Positions 16,903 to 25,070 are shown, counted from the stretch's first letter. The stretch is DNA of 38,744 bases from an uncultured beta proteobacterium (GCA_903948045.1 CAJAXU010000571.1:1-38744), one strand, 5' to 3'. Notes: generated by a model not told the origin, from the letters alone. A program made the numbers and translations.

Positions 16903-18063
16903 GTGAATCAAGGTCTTTCTCAGGTTGCCGCCGTCGTGGGCGTTGGGCACACCGATTGGCGTGGTGACCATGCCCGCGTGCGCGCCGGGGGCAAACCCCG
17001 TGACTCGGTGGGCTATGGCGCTCTGGCTTTCAAGGACGCACTCGCAGACGCCGGGCTCAAGGTGGCCGACATCGACGGCCTGATCGTCGGCCCGACCACC
17101 CCTTATGAGCGGGTTGGTGAAGTACTCGGCATTGACGCGCGTTGGGGTGGCCAGGCCGACGCCATGATGGGCGTGATTCAGGCCTGCATGGCCATCAAGT
17201 CGGGACTGGCCGAGGTGGTGGCGCTGGTCTACGGCAATGACCAGCGTTCCGGCGCGGTCAACTATGGCGGCGACAACGCCGCCGGCGGCGCCAATTACCT
17301 GGCTTACCGCTACCACGCCCCCTGGGGCCTGACCTCTCAAGGTGCGCTCTACGCCTTGATGCTGCGGCGTTATATGGACCAGACCGGATTGACGTCTGCT
17401 GAGCTGGCCGAGGTGGCGGTGGCGCAACGCTTGGGCGCCAGCCTCAACCCAAACGCCCTGATGCAAGAGCGGATCACAGTGGCCGACTACCTGGCGTCGC
17501 CCTTTGTCTGCGAACCCCTGCACCTGTTTGATTACTGCCTGATCAATGACGGCGGTGTTGCCCTGATCATCACCGAGGCGAGTCGCGCCCGGCAGATCCG
17601 CAAAGACCCGGTCGTGATCCATGGGGTCGGTCGTTATGACCTCAACAAGGGTGCCACCAGCCTGACACCACGCCTGACCAATTTCTATCTTCCGGCGCAG
17701 CAAAAGGTGGCTGAACAGGTGTTCAACATGGCCGGCGTTGGCCCGGCCGACATGAGCTCGCTGCAGGTCTATGACAGCTTTTCGCCCCACATCCCGCTGG
17801 TGCTGGAAGGCTACGGGTACTGCCGGCCCGGCGAGGCGGGTCGCTTCATGACGGAAAGCGGCATTTCACTTGAAAAAGGCTTGCCGATCAACACCAGTGG
17901 CGGGCATTTGTCGGAGTCTTATATGCAGGGCTGGAATCACCAGGTCGAAGCGGTGCGACAACTGCGCGGCAACTGCGGTGCGCGACAGGTGCCGAACTGC
18001 AACTTCGTCCATTACAGCTCAGATGTCGCCGGCAAGGCTATTTCAATCATCTACGGACACTAG
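16903..18063 (+). CDS. Thiolase-fold protein 1 (SCP-x/Ltp2-like), apparently without catalytic Cys
   Basis: A 386-residue member of the non-condensing thiolase-like group that pairs with DUF35 proteins. Family landmarks include VAAVVGVGHTDW, DSVGYGALAFKDALADAGL, LLND-like LINDGGVALIIT, the YDSF motif (LQVYDSFSPHIPL) and NTSGGHLSESYMQGW. Where degradative thiolases have a nucleophilic Cys (CASG-type motif), this protein reads GGQADAMMGV, with no Cys. The C-terminal His of NTSGGHLSE is present. By analogy with Ltp2 of steroid side-chain degradation, a retro-aldol cleavage of a 3-hydroxyacyl-CoA is one possible role. The GTG start has CAGGAG nine bases upstream. A DUF35 partner begins 9 bases after the stop. 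Confidence 0.87.
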   Translation: MNQGLSQVAAVVGVGHTDWRGDHARVRAGGKPRDSVGYGALAFKDALADAGLKVADIDGLIVGPTTPYERVGEVLGIDARWGGQADAMMGVIQACMAIKSGLAEVVALVYGNDQRSGAVNYGGDNAAGGANYLAYRYHAPWGLTSQGALYALMLRRYMDQTGLTSAELAEVAVAQRLGASLNPNALMQERITVADYLASPFVCEPLHLFDYCLINDGGVALIITEASRARQIRKDPVVIHGVGRYDLNKGATSLTPRLTNFYLPAQQKVAEQVFNMAGVGPADMSSLQVYDSFSPHIPLVLEGYGYCRPGEAGRFMTESGISLEKGLPINTSGGHLSESYMQGWNHQVEAVRQLRGNCGARQVPNCNFVHYSSDVAGKAISIIYGH

Positions 18064-18072
18064 GAGGCGCAC

Positions 18073-18519
18073 ATGGCCAATTCAAAAATTGTCATGGGGA
18101 TTGATGACCTGCCGATGTGGCAAAGCATTGACCGGCAAGGGTTGGAATTGCAGTGCTGCGACGACTGCGCCACGTTCCGCTACCCGCCTGCGCCCCTGTG
18201 CCCGACTTGCCTGTCGCTCGCGGCCACCTGGACGCCAGTGGCTGGCACCGGCACGGTCTTGTCCTGGGTTGTGTTCCACAAGAAGTATTTTGACGACCAC
18301 CTTCCGCCGTACAACTCAGTGGCGGTGCAGTTGCCAGAGGGGCCAATTTTGATCTCACAGTTGCAGGGCCCGCAGCCCGAGGGCAACTGGATTGGCCGTG
18401 AGGTGGCGCTCGCTTATGCCGAGCATGCCGGGCGTATGCAACACCATGTGCGCCTGGCGGATACGCCGCTGGGCAGCCAGGGTGCAGATGCCGACCTTAA
18501 GAAATCCCATGACGCGTGA
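18073..18519 (+). CDS. DUF35 zinc-ribbon / OB-fold protein 1, partner of thiolase-fold protein 1
   Basis: A 148-residue protein of the ChsH2/DUF35 type. An N-terminal helix is followed by a zinc ribbon with cysteines C29-x2-C32 and C43-x2-C46, then an OB-fold (GTVLSWVVFHKKYF, YNSVAVQLPEGPILISQL). Such proteins bind acyl-CoA enzymes and are needed for the activity or stability of neighbouring thiolase-fold or hydratase subunits. The start is 9 bases after thiolase-fold gene 1, preceded by TAGGAGG. Its last 11 bp overlap thiolase-fold gene 2, so the four thiolase/DUF35 genes are coupled. Confidence 0.9.
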   Translation: MANSKIVMGIDDLPMWQSIDRQGLELQCCDDCATFRYPPAPLCPTCLSLAATWTPVAGTGTVLSWVVFHKKYFDDHLPPYNSVAVQLPEGPILISQLQGPQPEGNWIGREVALAYAEHAGRMQHHVRLADTPLGSQGADADLKKSHDA

Positions 18520-19678
18520 GGTGCAGGCTTGCATCGTCGGCGCCTACGAGCACCCGACCCGTGACGCGCCCGACAAATCCCTGGCGCAACTGCAGGCCGA
18601 AGTGGCCCTGGGCGCCCTGAACGACGCCGGCCTGAGCAAAGACGATGTCGACGGGTTTTTCTGCGGACCGGACGCACCCGGCACCGGCCCCTTGTCGATC
18701 GCCGACTACCTGAATCTACAGCTTCGGCACGTCGATACCACCAACACCAGTGGCTCGTCCTATGTGATCCACGTGGCCCATGCGGCCCAGGCCATCGCGG
18801 CGGGCAAGTGCAATGTGGCGCTGATCACGCTGGCGGGGCGGCCCCGCAGCGAAGGCCGCGGCAAGGGTGCCTTGGCCCGCATTGACAACCCGCTACAGCC
18901 TGACTTTGCCTGGGAGCATCCCTATGGCATGGCGGTGGTCAATGTCTACGCCATGACCGCCATGCGGCACATGTTTGAATTTGGCACCACCAGTGAGCAG
19001 CTAGCCTGGATCAAGGTGGCGGCCTCGCAGCACGCCCAGCACAACCCGCTGGCCATGCTGCGCACACCGGTGACGGTCGAGGAGGTGGTCAATTCACCCC
19101 TGGTGGCGGATCCGCTGCACCGGCTCGATTGCTGCGTGGTGACCGATGGCGGTGGCGCCCTGATCGTGACCCGACCCGAGATTGCCCGTAGTCTGAAACG
19201 ACCCATCGTCAATGTGATCGGTTGCGGCGAGGCCACCCAGGGCCAGGCCGGCGGTTATTTTGACATCACCCAATCAGCCGCCATCCGGTCGGGGCGTAGT
19301 GCCTTCACGCAAGCGGGCCTGACACCGGCCGATATTCAGTATGTGTCCTTGTACGACAGCTTCACCATCACGGTCCTGATGCAGCTGGAGGACCTGGGCT
19401 TTTGTGCCAAAGGCGCGGGTGGACGTTTTGTGGCAGATGGCAATCTCATTTCTGGCGTTGGGCGGCTGCCGTTCAACACCGACGGCGGCGGCCTGTGCAA
19501 CAACCACCCTGGCAATCGCGGTGGCATGACCAAAGTAATCGAGGCCGTGCGTCAAGTTCGCGGCGAAGCCCACCCTAAAGTGCAGGTGCCCAACTGCCAG
19601 CTGGCCCTGGCCAATGCCATCGGCGGTCAACTGGGCGTGCGGCACGCCAGTGCCACCCTGATTTTGGAGCGAGGTTGA
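18509..19678 (+). CDS. Thiolase-fold protein 2, apparently without catalytic Cys
   Basis: A 389-residue thiolase-like protein, only distantly similar to the first. Landmarks are VQACIVGAYEHPTRDAP, AALGALNDAGL-like VALGALNDAGLSKDDVDGF, LDCCVVTDGGGALIVT, the YDSF motif (YVSLYDSFTITVLM), and the C-terminal NTDGGGLCNNHPGNRGG with the family His. The position of the thiolase nucleophile reads NTSGSSYVIH, with Ser instead of Cys. The ATG at 18509 gives a normal N-terminus; in-frame codons upstream overlap the DUF35 gene. A second DUF35 partner follows after 4 bases. It could be a second aldolase or thiolase-like complex with different chain specificity, or a subunit acting with protein 1. Confidence 0.86.
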   Translation: MTREVQACIVGAYEHPTRDAPDKSLAQLQAEVALGALNDAGLSKDDVDGFFCGPDAPGTGPLSIADYLNLQLRHVDTTNTSGSSYVIHVAHAAQAIAAGKCNVALITLAGRPRSEGRGKGALARIDNPLQPDFAWEHPYGMAVVNVYAMTAMRHMFEFGTTSEQLAWIKVAASQHAQHNPLAMLRTPVTVEEVVNSPLVADPLHRLDCCVVTDGGGALIVTRPEIARSLKRPIVNVIGCGEATQGQAGGYFDITQSAAIRSGRSAFTQAGLTPADIQYVSLYDSFTITVLMQLEDLGFCAKGAGGRFVADGNLISGVGRLPFNTDGGGLCNNHPGNRGGMTKVIEAVRQVRGEAHPKVQVPNCQLALANAIGGQLGVRHASATLILERG

Positions 19679-19682
19679 CACC

Positions 19683-20090
19683 ATGGCAGAACGCAAGCCC
19701 CCCGACCCGGTCAGCGCGCCAGAAACCCAGGCCTTTTGGGATGCCGCTGCTCAAGGCCGTTTTCTGGTTAAAGCGTGCCAGGCCTGCGGCAAGGTGCACT
19801 GGTACCCGCGCACGATGTGCCCTTTTTGTGCCAGCCTCGATACCGTTTGGCGTGAGGGGTCCGGGCTGGGCACGATTTACACCTTCAGCATCATGCGTCG
19901 CGCGGGCGACCCCTTCGTGATGGCCTATGTCCGGCTGGATGAAGGCCCGCTGATGATGACGAATATTGTCGATGGCGACCCATCGCAGCTCAGGATCGGC
20001 GACCCGGTCCGGCTGGTCTGGCGCACCAGTGACAATGGGTTTGCCATACCGTTTTTTCGCCCTATTGGGCCCTCTGATCCGGAGCAGTGA
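19683..20090 (+). CDS. DUF35 zinc-ribbon / OB-fold protein 2, partner of thiolase-fold protein 2
   Basis: A 135-residue DUF35 protein with the same layout as the first: an N-terminal helix (SAPETQAFWDAAAQGRFLVK), a zinc ribbon with C32, C35, C46 and C49, and an OB-fold (GTIYTFSIMRRAGDPFVMAYV, RIGDPVRLVW). It is little alike the first copy outside the cysteines, so the two pairs are probably old duplicates and not a recent one. It starts 4 bases after thiolase-fold gene 2, and its stop overlaps the amidohydrolase start by one base (TGATG). Confidence 0.9.
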   Translation: MAERKPPDPVSAPETQAFWDAAAQGRFLVKACQACGKVHWYPRTMCPFCASLDTVWREGSGLGTIYTFSIMRRAGDPFVMAYVRLDEGPLMMTNIVDGDPSQLRIGDPVRLVWRTSDNGFAIPFFRPIGPSDPEQ

Positions 20091-20983
20091 TGAGCGCAAT
20101 GACCCCCATCCCCATGTCGAGCCGGCGCCCGGTCTCGGCACCCCGCAAGCCTTTGCCCGCAGGGGCATGGGATTCGCATGCCCATGTCTTCGGTCCGTTT
20201 GAGCAGTTTCCGATTCTGGAGCCCCGGCGCTACAACCCGCCTTTGGCGCCGGTCGCTGATTACCTGACGATGCTCGATACCGTGGGCTTTGCGCGCGGTG
20301 TGTTGGTGCACTCCTCGGCCAGCGGGTATGACAATTCGGTCACGATGGACGCCGTCACACAGGCTGCAGGCCGGGTGGTCGGGGTGGCGGTGGTGCAGCC
20401 CAGCATCGACGACCAAACACTGGAAAAAATGCACCTTCAGGGTTTCCGTGGCGTGCGCTTCACCATCAACGGCCCACGGTCACAACAGTTCACCGGGTCC
20501 TTGGACTTCAATGATCTGCGCGCCTTTGCGCCCAGGCTCAAAGCCTTGGGCTGGCATGCCCAGATCTGGGCCAAGTGTGACTACCTGGTGGAGCAGGCGC
20601 GGGAGCTCGCAGGGTATGACCTGCCGGTCATCATCGACCACATGGGCTATTTCGACCCCGAGCGCGGCTTGCAGGACAGCACCTTTCAGTCTTTCTTGAG
20701 CATGCTGGGCGATGGTGATTTTTGGGTCAAGAGCACGCCGGTCCGCTTGACCAAGACCGACCCGACCTTTGAATCGATTCGGCCATTTCACGATGCCTTG
20801 CTGGCGCGGGCGCCAGATCGGATCCTCTTCGGCAGCGATTGGCCTTACATCAGCCTGGATGCCCAGCCGCCCAACCCCGGCGGGTTGATTGACCTGTTTG
20901 ACGCCTGGACCCCGGATGAGGCGATTCGGCAGCGGGTGTTTGTCGACAACCCTGCGCACTGCTACTTGCGCCAGAGGGCCTGA
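20090..20983 (+). CDS. Amidohydrolase-2 family metal-dependent hydrolase
   Basis: A 297-residue TIM-barrel protein of the amidohydrolase-related group that includes 2-pyrone-4,6-dicarboxylate lactonase (LigI) and several decarboxylases. The HxH metal motif is WDSHAHVFG (His30, His32), a later His is in VIIDHMGYFDP, and the conserved Asp is in LFGSDWPY. This fits lactone hydrolysis or decarboxylation of a carboxylated intermediate. The ATG at 20090 overlaps the previous stop and has GGAG just upstream; a GTG one codon earlier is possible. It is the last gene of the main operon and converges with the LysR gene across 35 bp, with no obvious terminator hairpin. Confidence 0.9.
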   Translation: MSAMTPIPMSSRRPVSAPRKPLPAGAWDSHAHVFGPFEQFPILEPRRYNPPLAPVADYLTMLDTVGFARGVLVHSSASGYDNSVTMDAVTQAAGRVVGVAVVQPSIDDQTLEKMHLQGFRGVRFTINGPRSQQFTGSLDFNDLRAFAPRLKALGWHAQIWAKCDYLVEQARELAGYDLPVIIDHMGYFDPERGLQDSTFQSFLSMLGDGDFWVKSTPVRLTKTDPTFESIRPFHDALLARAPDRILFGSDWPYISLDAQPPNPGGLIDLFDAWTPDEAIRQRVFVDNPAHCYLRQRA

Positions 20984-21018
20984 ACCGCGAGCGCCAGACG
21001 GGGCGGATCAACGTCGCC

Positions 21019-21924
21019 TCAATGTTCCTGGGCGGGCAGGCTGTGCCCAGCCTCCTGGACGATCCAATCGCGGAACCTTGCCACTTGCGGGCTGGTCTCG
21101 GCTTTTCGTGCATAGACGATACAAAAGGCACTGCCGTCGGCATAGGCCAGATCAAACGGCATGACCAATCGGCCGGAGGCCAGATGGTCGCCCACTAGGC
21201 CTTTCATGGCCAGGGCCACGCCCATGCCCTCAAGCGCGCCTTCATAGGCTACCGACGATGACTCAAACTGCACACCGCTGCCGGGGTCGATATCGGTCAG
21301 GCCGGCAGCTGACAGCCAGAGTGGCCAGTCCTTGGGCCTGGCCGAGGAGTGCAGCAAGACATGGTGCCGCAGATCAGACGGCTCACTCAGCGGCGGTCCC
21401 TGCGCCAACAGACGTGGGCTACAGACGGGGACTAACTCGACATCAAACAGGCGGTGTGCCACCACGTCAGCCGAGCTCCGCAAGATCCGGATGCCGACAT
21501 CGAACTCGGTGGTCAGCTTCAGCGGGATGGGCACCACGGTCGTCAGGCGGTAGTCGTCCTGGGGATGCTGGCTCTTGAACGACGCCAGCCGTGGAATCAG
21601 CCACCGCAGGGCGAAGGTGAGTGGTGCAGAAATACGCAGCGGCGCCTGCTGCCTGGAGGCCAGCAAATGCCGCGTGGCATCCTGAATGGCTGAAAATGCC
21701 CCAGAGATGGAGTTGGCGTACTCAACCCCGGCCACCGTGAGCTTGACCTCGCGGTTGGTGCGCTCAAACAAGGGGAAACCGATAAATTCCTCCAGCGTCG
21801 CAATCTGCCTGCTGATGGCGCCCGGTGTCACGAACAGTTCCGTGGCCGCGCGGGTAAAGCTGGTGTGACGAGCGGCCGCTTCAAATGCACGCAGGGCTCC
21901 CAGCGGAGGAAGTCTAAGGGGCAT
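21019..21924 (-). CDS. LysR-family transcriptional regulator (GcvA-like)
   Basis: A 301-residue LysR regulator. The N-terminal winged helix-turn-helix is clear (LGALRAFEAAARHTSFTRAA, VTPGAISRQIATLEEFIGFP, LFERTNREVKLT). The effector domain follows from about residue 95 (LRISAPLTFALRWLIPRL, FDVGIRI, GMGVALAMKGLV, IVYARKAETSP). The GcvA-like start MPLRLPPLGALRAFEAA supports the ATG at 21924. It sits between the two plus-strand catabolic operons, divergent from the TPP-enzyme operon, and probably regulates one or both with a pathway intermediate as inducer. Confidence 0.94.
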   Translation of the reverse strand: MPLRLPPLGALRAFEAAARHTSFTRAATELFVTPGAISRQIATLEEFIGFPLFERTNREVKLTVAGVEYANSISGAFSAIQDATRHLLASRQQAPLRISAPLTFALRWLIPRLASFKSQHPQDDYRLTTVVPIPLKLTTEFDVGIRILRSSADVVAHRLFDVELVPVCSPRLLAQGPPLSEPSDLRHHVLLHSSARPKDWPLWLSAAGLTDIDPGSGVQFESSSVAYEGALEGMGVALAMKGLVGDHLASGRLVMPFDLAYADGSAFCIVYARKAETSPQVARFRDWIVQEAGHSLPAQEH

Positions 21925-22043
21925 TGGTTGACAGGTCTCGCTAAGAAGAAGGAGGTTGCAGACGACTCAACAGCCCATGAGAAAAGGTGGCTTGACCGCA
22001 GGGCGTTGGTGCCCGAGCATCTTACCCCTAACGGAGACAAATT
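21925..22043. promoter_or_regulatory. LysR / TPP-enzyme divergent control region
   Basis: A 119-bp divergent spacer where LysR sites are expected. On the plus strand TTGACC (21992-21997) could be a -35, followed by a small inverted repeat GGGC...GCCC (22001-22014), but no good -10 is seen at 17 bases. ACGGAGACAAATT just before 22044 serves as ribosome binding site. I see no convincing long LysR palindrome by eye. Confidence 0.4.
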
Positions 22044-23585
22044 ATGAATGGCGCGGAGAGCTTGGTGAAGACGCTGGTGGCGGGCGGCGTGGAGGTGTGC
22101 TTTGCCAACCCAGGCACCTCCGAAATGCATTTTGTGGCCGCCCTCGACAAAGTGCCCGGCATTCGCTGCGTGCTGTGTTTGTTTGAAGGGGTGGCCACGG
22201 GCGCAGCCGATGGCTACGCTCGCATGGCCGACAAACCCGCCGCCACCCTGCTGCACCTGGGCCCTGGCCTGGCCAACGGCCTGGCCAATTTGCACAATGC
22301 GCGGCGTGCCCGTACCCCCATCGTCAACATTGTGGGTGATCACGCCACCTACCATCTGCAATACGACTCGCCGTTGACGTCCGACATCGAGGCCCTGGCG
22401 CGGCCCATGTCGTCATGGGTCAGAACTTCCAAAGACGCCCGTATGGTGGGCGCGGATGCGGCTGACGCTATCAGCGTGGCCAAATCGGCTAAAGGCGAGA
22501 TTGCTACCCTGATTTTGCCTGCCAATACCGCCTGGACCGAGGGAGGCGTGGTGGCGGTGGTCCCGCCACCGATGGCGGCCAAGCCGGTGCCTGATGAAGT
22601 CATCCGCGAGGTGGCCGAGGCATTGCAGGCGGGCAGCGCCATGCTGCTGGTCGGGGGTAAGGCCTTGCGCCACCGGGCCTTGCAACTGGCGGCGGCGATT
22701 GGCCTCAAGACGGGTCAACAGGTGATGGCGATTAGCCGCAACCCCCGCATTGAACGTGGCGCCGGCCGGGTGACGATCGACCGGATTCCCAACCCGGTTG
22801 AAAAATCAATCGATAGGTTCAATGCGCTGCGCACCCTGATCCTGGTCGATGAAGATGCCCCGGTGGCATTTTTCGCGCATCCTGGCAAGCCGGGCAAGCT
22901 CACTTCGGCCACCTGCAACATCCTGACCTTGGCGGCCGCGAGCGATGACATCGTAGGTGCGCTGGAAGCGCTGGCCGAGCGCTTGGGCGCCCGGGTCAGC
23001 GATGTACCCCGGCAGGCGTTGACTCGACCGGACATCCCCACCGGCGCCCTGAATCTGGAGAATATTGGCCGGGCGCTGGGTGCGCTGCTGCCAGAGCATG
23101 CCATCGTGTGCGACGAGTCCATCACCAGCGGGCGCACCTTTTTTGCCTCGACCCAGGGTGCGCCCCCGCACGATTGGCTGCAATTGACCGGTGGTGCCAT
23201 TGGTCTCGGCATGCCGATGGCGGTTGGCGCCGCGGTCGCCTGCCCGACGCGCAAGGTGATCAATTTGCAGGCGGACGGCAGCGGCATGTACACCTTGCAG
23301 GCACTTTGGACCCAGGCGCGCGAAAAGCTGAATGTCTTGACTGTGATCTGGGCCAACCGCTCCTACAAAATCCTGCACAATGAATTTTCCAATGTCGGTG
23401 CTGGCCAGCCGGGGGACAAGGCCAGCAGCATGCTGAGCCTGGACAATCCGGCGCTGGACTGGGTCAGCCTGGCCAAGGGCATGGGCGTCGAGGGCGTGCG
23501 TGTGACCACGATGGCCGAACTGACAAGTGCCTTGCAGGCGGGCGTGCAACAGACCGGCCCTTTCTTGATCGAGGTCAGTCTGTAG
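22044..23585 (+). CDS. TPP-dependent enzyme, acetolactate-synthase / benzoylformate-decarboxylase-like
   Basis: A 513-residue thiamine-diphosphate enzyme with the usual PYR, middle and PP domains. The activating glutamate is Glu48 in LCLFEGVATGAADGYARM. The cofactor Mg/pyrophosphate motif is QADGSGMYTLQALWTQ followed by WANRSYKIL, with ADG in place of the usual GDG. It matches a group often annotated as acetolactate synthase large subunit but found outside branched-chain synthesis operons. No small subunit is present, and neighbours are catabolic, so a 2-oxoacid decarboxylase or carboligase role is more likely. The ATG has ACGGAGACAA upstream. The GST-like gene begins directly after its TAG with no gap. 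Confidence 0.9.
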   Translation: MNGAESLVKTLVAGGVEVCFANPGTSEMHFVAALDKVPGIRCVLCLFEGVATGAADGYARMADKPAATLLHLGPGLANGLANLHNARRARTPIVNIVGDHATYHLQYDSPLTSDIEALARPMSSWVRTSKDARMVGADAADAISVAKSAKGEIATLILPANTAWTEGGVVAVVPPPMAAKPVPDEVIREVAEALQAGSAMLLVGGKALRHRALQLAAAIGLKTGQQVMAISRNPRIERGAGRVTIDRIPNPVEKSIDRFNALRTLILVDEDAPVAFFAHPGKPGKLTSATCNILTLAAASDDIVGALEALAERLGARVSDVPRQALTRPDIPTGALNLENIGRALGALLPEHAIVCDESITSGRTFFASTQGAPPHDWLQLTGGAIGLGMPMAVGAAVACPTRKVINLQADGSGMYTLQALWTQAREKLNVLTVIWANRSYKILHNEFSNVGAGQPGDKASSMLSLDNPALDWVSLAKGMGVEGVRVTTMAELTSALQAGVQQTGPFLIEVSL

Positions 23586-24203
23586 ATGAAGCTCTATTGG
23601 TCGAGCCGCTCTCCTTTTGCACGCAAGGTGATGCTGGCGGCCCATGAGCTGGGCCTGGCGCAGCAGATCGCGTTGGTTCCCACCACCGTGAGTGTGCTGC
23701 AAGCCAATCCGGTGCTGGCCCAACTCAACCCGCTGGGGCAAGTGCCCACCCTGGTCCTTGACAGCGGCCTGGTCATACCCGACTCGCTGTTGATCTGTGA
23801 GTATCTGGACAGCATTGCGTCGAAGCCGGGCCTGATTCCGCCGGGCCCCGTGCGGCGCTATGAAGCGCTGGCCCGCCATGCGATGGGGCAGGGCATGATG
23901 GAAACCCTGGTTAAGTTGTTCGGTGAACGAAAACGGTTGGATGACCCCTTGCAGCCCACTTATGTGGCCGCCTTCGGGCAAAAATTTCATCGGGCGGTCA
24001 CGGCGATGAACGCCGTCTGTGGCGACCGAGCCGGCCAGGCGGTCGACATCGGCGACCTGGCGTTGGCCTGTGCGCTGGCTTATGCAGATTTCCGCTTTCC
24101 AGAGCTCAGTTGGCGCACCGGCCAGCCCGCCTTGAACGACTGGTACGCGTCCTTCGCGCAGCGTGCATCCATGCGCGCGACAGAGTTTGTCGTGCCTGTC
24201 TAA
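23586..24203 (+). CDS. Glutathione S-transferase family protein
   Basis: A 205-residue GST-fold protein. The N-terminal thioredoxin-like domain starts MKLYWSSRSPFARKVMLAAH, has the cis-Pro segment NPLGQVPTLVLD and the glutathione-binding IPDSLLICEYLD. A helical C-terminal domain follows (YEALARHAMGQGMMETLVKL). The start is immediately adjacent to the stop of the TPP-enzyme gene, so the two are co-translated. In a catabolic setting it may act as a glutathione-dependent isomerase (maleylacetoacetate isomerase type), lyase or dehalogenase, but no subgroup can be fixed by eye. Confidence 0.88.
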   Translation: MKLYWSSRSPFARKVMLAAHELGLAQQIALVPTTVSVLQANPVLAQLNPLGQVPTLVLDSGLVIPDSLLICEYLDSIASKPGLIPPGPVRRYEALARHAMGQGMMETLVKLFGERKRLDDPLQPTYVAAFGQKFHRAVTAMNAVCGDRAGQAVDIGDLALACALAYADFRFPELSWRTGQPALNDWYASFAQRASMRATEFVVPV

Positions 24204-24215
24204 CCCGTCGCCGCC

Positions 24216-25070
24216 ATGCCCTGGATCGATGTCAATGGGGTGTCCCTGCGCTACGAGGTGTCGGGACGCGGTCAGCAAGACCTGGTGCTGCTGCACGAAA
24301 TGGGCGGTTGTTTGGAGAGCTGGGACCGGGTGGTCCCGCACCTGACCCAGCAGTTCCGGGTGATTCGTTTTGACATGCGCGGCGCCGGCATGTCTGAAAA
24401 GAAGCCGACGCCGTTGGCCATGGCGGACCTGGCCGACGATGTGTCTGGTCTGCTGACGCACTTGGGGGTCAGTGGTCCGGTGGCGCTGGCGGGTTGTGCC
24501 GTTGGTGCTGCATTAGCCCTGTATGTGGCGGCGCGCCTGCCGCAGCGGGTGAGCGGTGTTGTGGCCATGGCGCCGGCCACCGGGCTGGCGCCAGACAAAA
24601 AACCCGAGGTGCTGGCGCTGGCGGCGCGCTTTGAAAACGAAGGCCTGCGCGATCGCATCGTGCAGCGGTTCCCGCAGTCTTACCCGCCCCATTATTTTGA
24701 AGACTCGGCCGAACGCCTGCAGGTGCTGGGGCGGCTACTCAGCAGCGACCCGCGTGCCTATGCCGCGATGTACCGCATGCTGTGTGCCTTGGACATGCAG
24801 GCCGATTTGCCGCGTATCGGCTGCCCGGTGCTGGTGCTGGCCGGGCAGCACGACACCACCCGGCCGCCCGCGAGCGTGGTCAAAGTGGCAGAGCTCATTC
24901 CAAACGCCCGGTTTCAGGTGATTGACAGCGGCCACGTGATGCCGATCCTGACGCCGGTAGCGGTGGCGCAGGCGATTCTGGGTTTCCTGTCAGGGCCGCT
25001 GCCTAGCGGTCGCGCCACAGCGCACTGCCCGGCACAAACAGCGCATCAATATCGGGTGCGCGGCGGATAA
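24216..25070 (+). CDS. Alpha/beta-hydrolase-fold protein with Ala at the nucleophile position
   Basis: A 284-residue protein that looks like 3-oxoadipate enol-lactonase (PcaD) and related hydrolases: VNGVSLRYEVSGRG, VLLHEMGG (oxyanion region), RFDMRGAGMS. The nucleophile elbow, normally G-x-S-x-G, reads G93-C-A-V-G97, so Ala95 stands where Ser should be and Cys94 is next to it. The acid (Asp213 in LAGQHDTTRPP) and His240 (IDSGHVMPI) are kept. The codons GGT TGT GCC GTT GGT leave no doubt about the residues. It may be inactive, use another nucleophile, or catalyse a non-hydrolytic reaction. The last 68 bp overlap the 3' end of the convergent gene. Confidence 0.88.
   Translation: MPWIDVNGVSLRYEVSGRGQQDLVLLHEMGGCLESWDRVVPHLTQQFRVIRFDMRGAGMSEKKPTPLAMADLADDVSGLLTHLGVSGPVALAGCAVGAALALYVAARLPQRVSGVVAMAPATGLAPDKKPEVLALAARFENEGLRDRIVQRFPQSYPPHYFEDSAERLQVLGRLLSSDPRAYAAMYRMLCALDMQADLPRIGCPVLVLAGQHDTTRPPASVVKVAELIPNARFQVIDSGHVMPILTPVAVAQAILGFLSGPLPSGRATAHCPAQTAHQYRVRGG

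Noticed and set aside
16903-19678. Calling both thiolase-fold proteins acetyl-CoA acetyltransferases
   Set aside because: The nucleophilic Cys is absent by eye alignment, and the DUF35 partners point to the Ltp2-like group.
22806-24461. A 551-codon open frame on the minus strand
   Set aside because: It is antisense across three clearly recognised genes (TPP enzyme, GST, hydrolase-like) and is rich in His, Gln and Arg with no family motif.
24216-25070. Naming the hydrolase-like gene pcaD and the CoA-transferase genes pcaI/pcaJ
   Set aside because: The hydrolase lacks the catalytic Ser, no other beta-ketoadipate gene is present, and family similarity alone does not fix the substrate.
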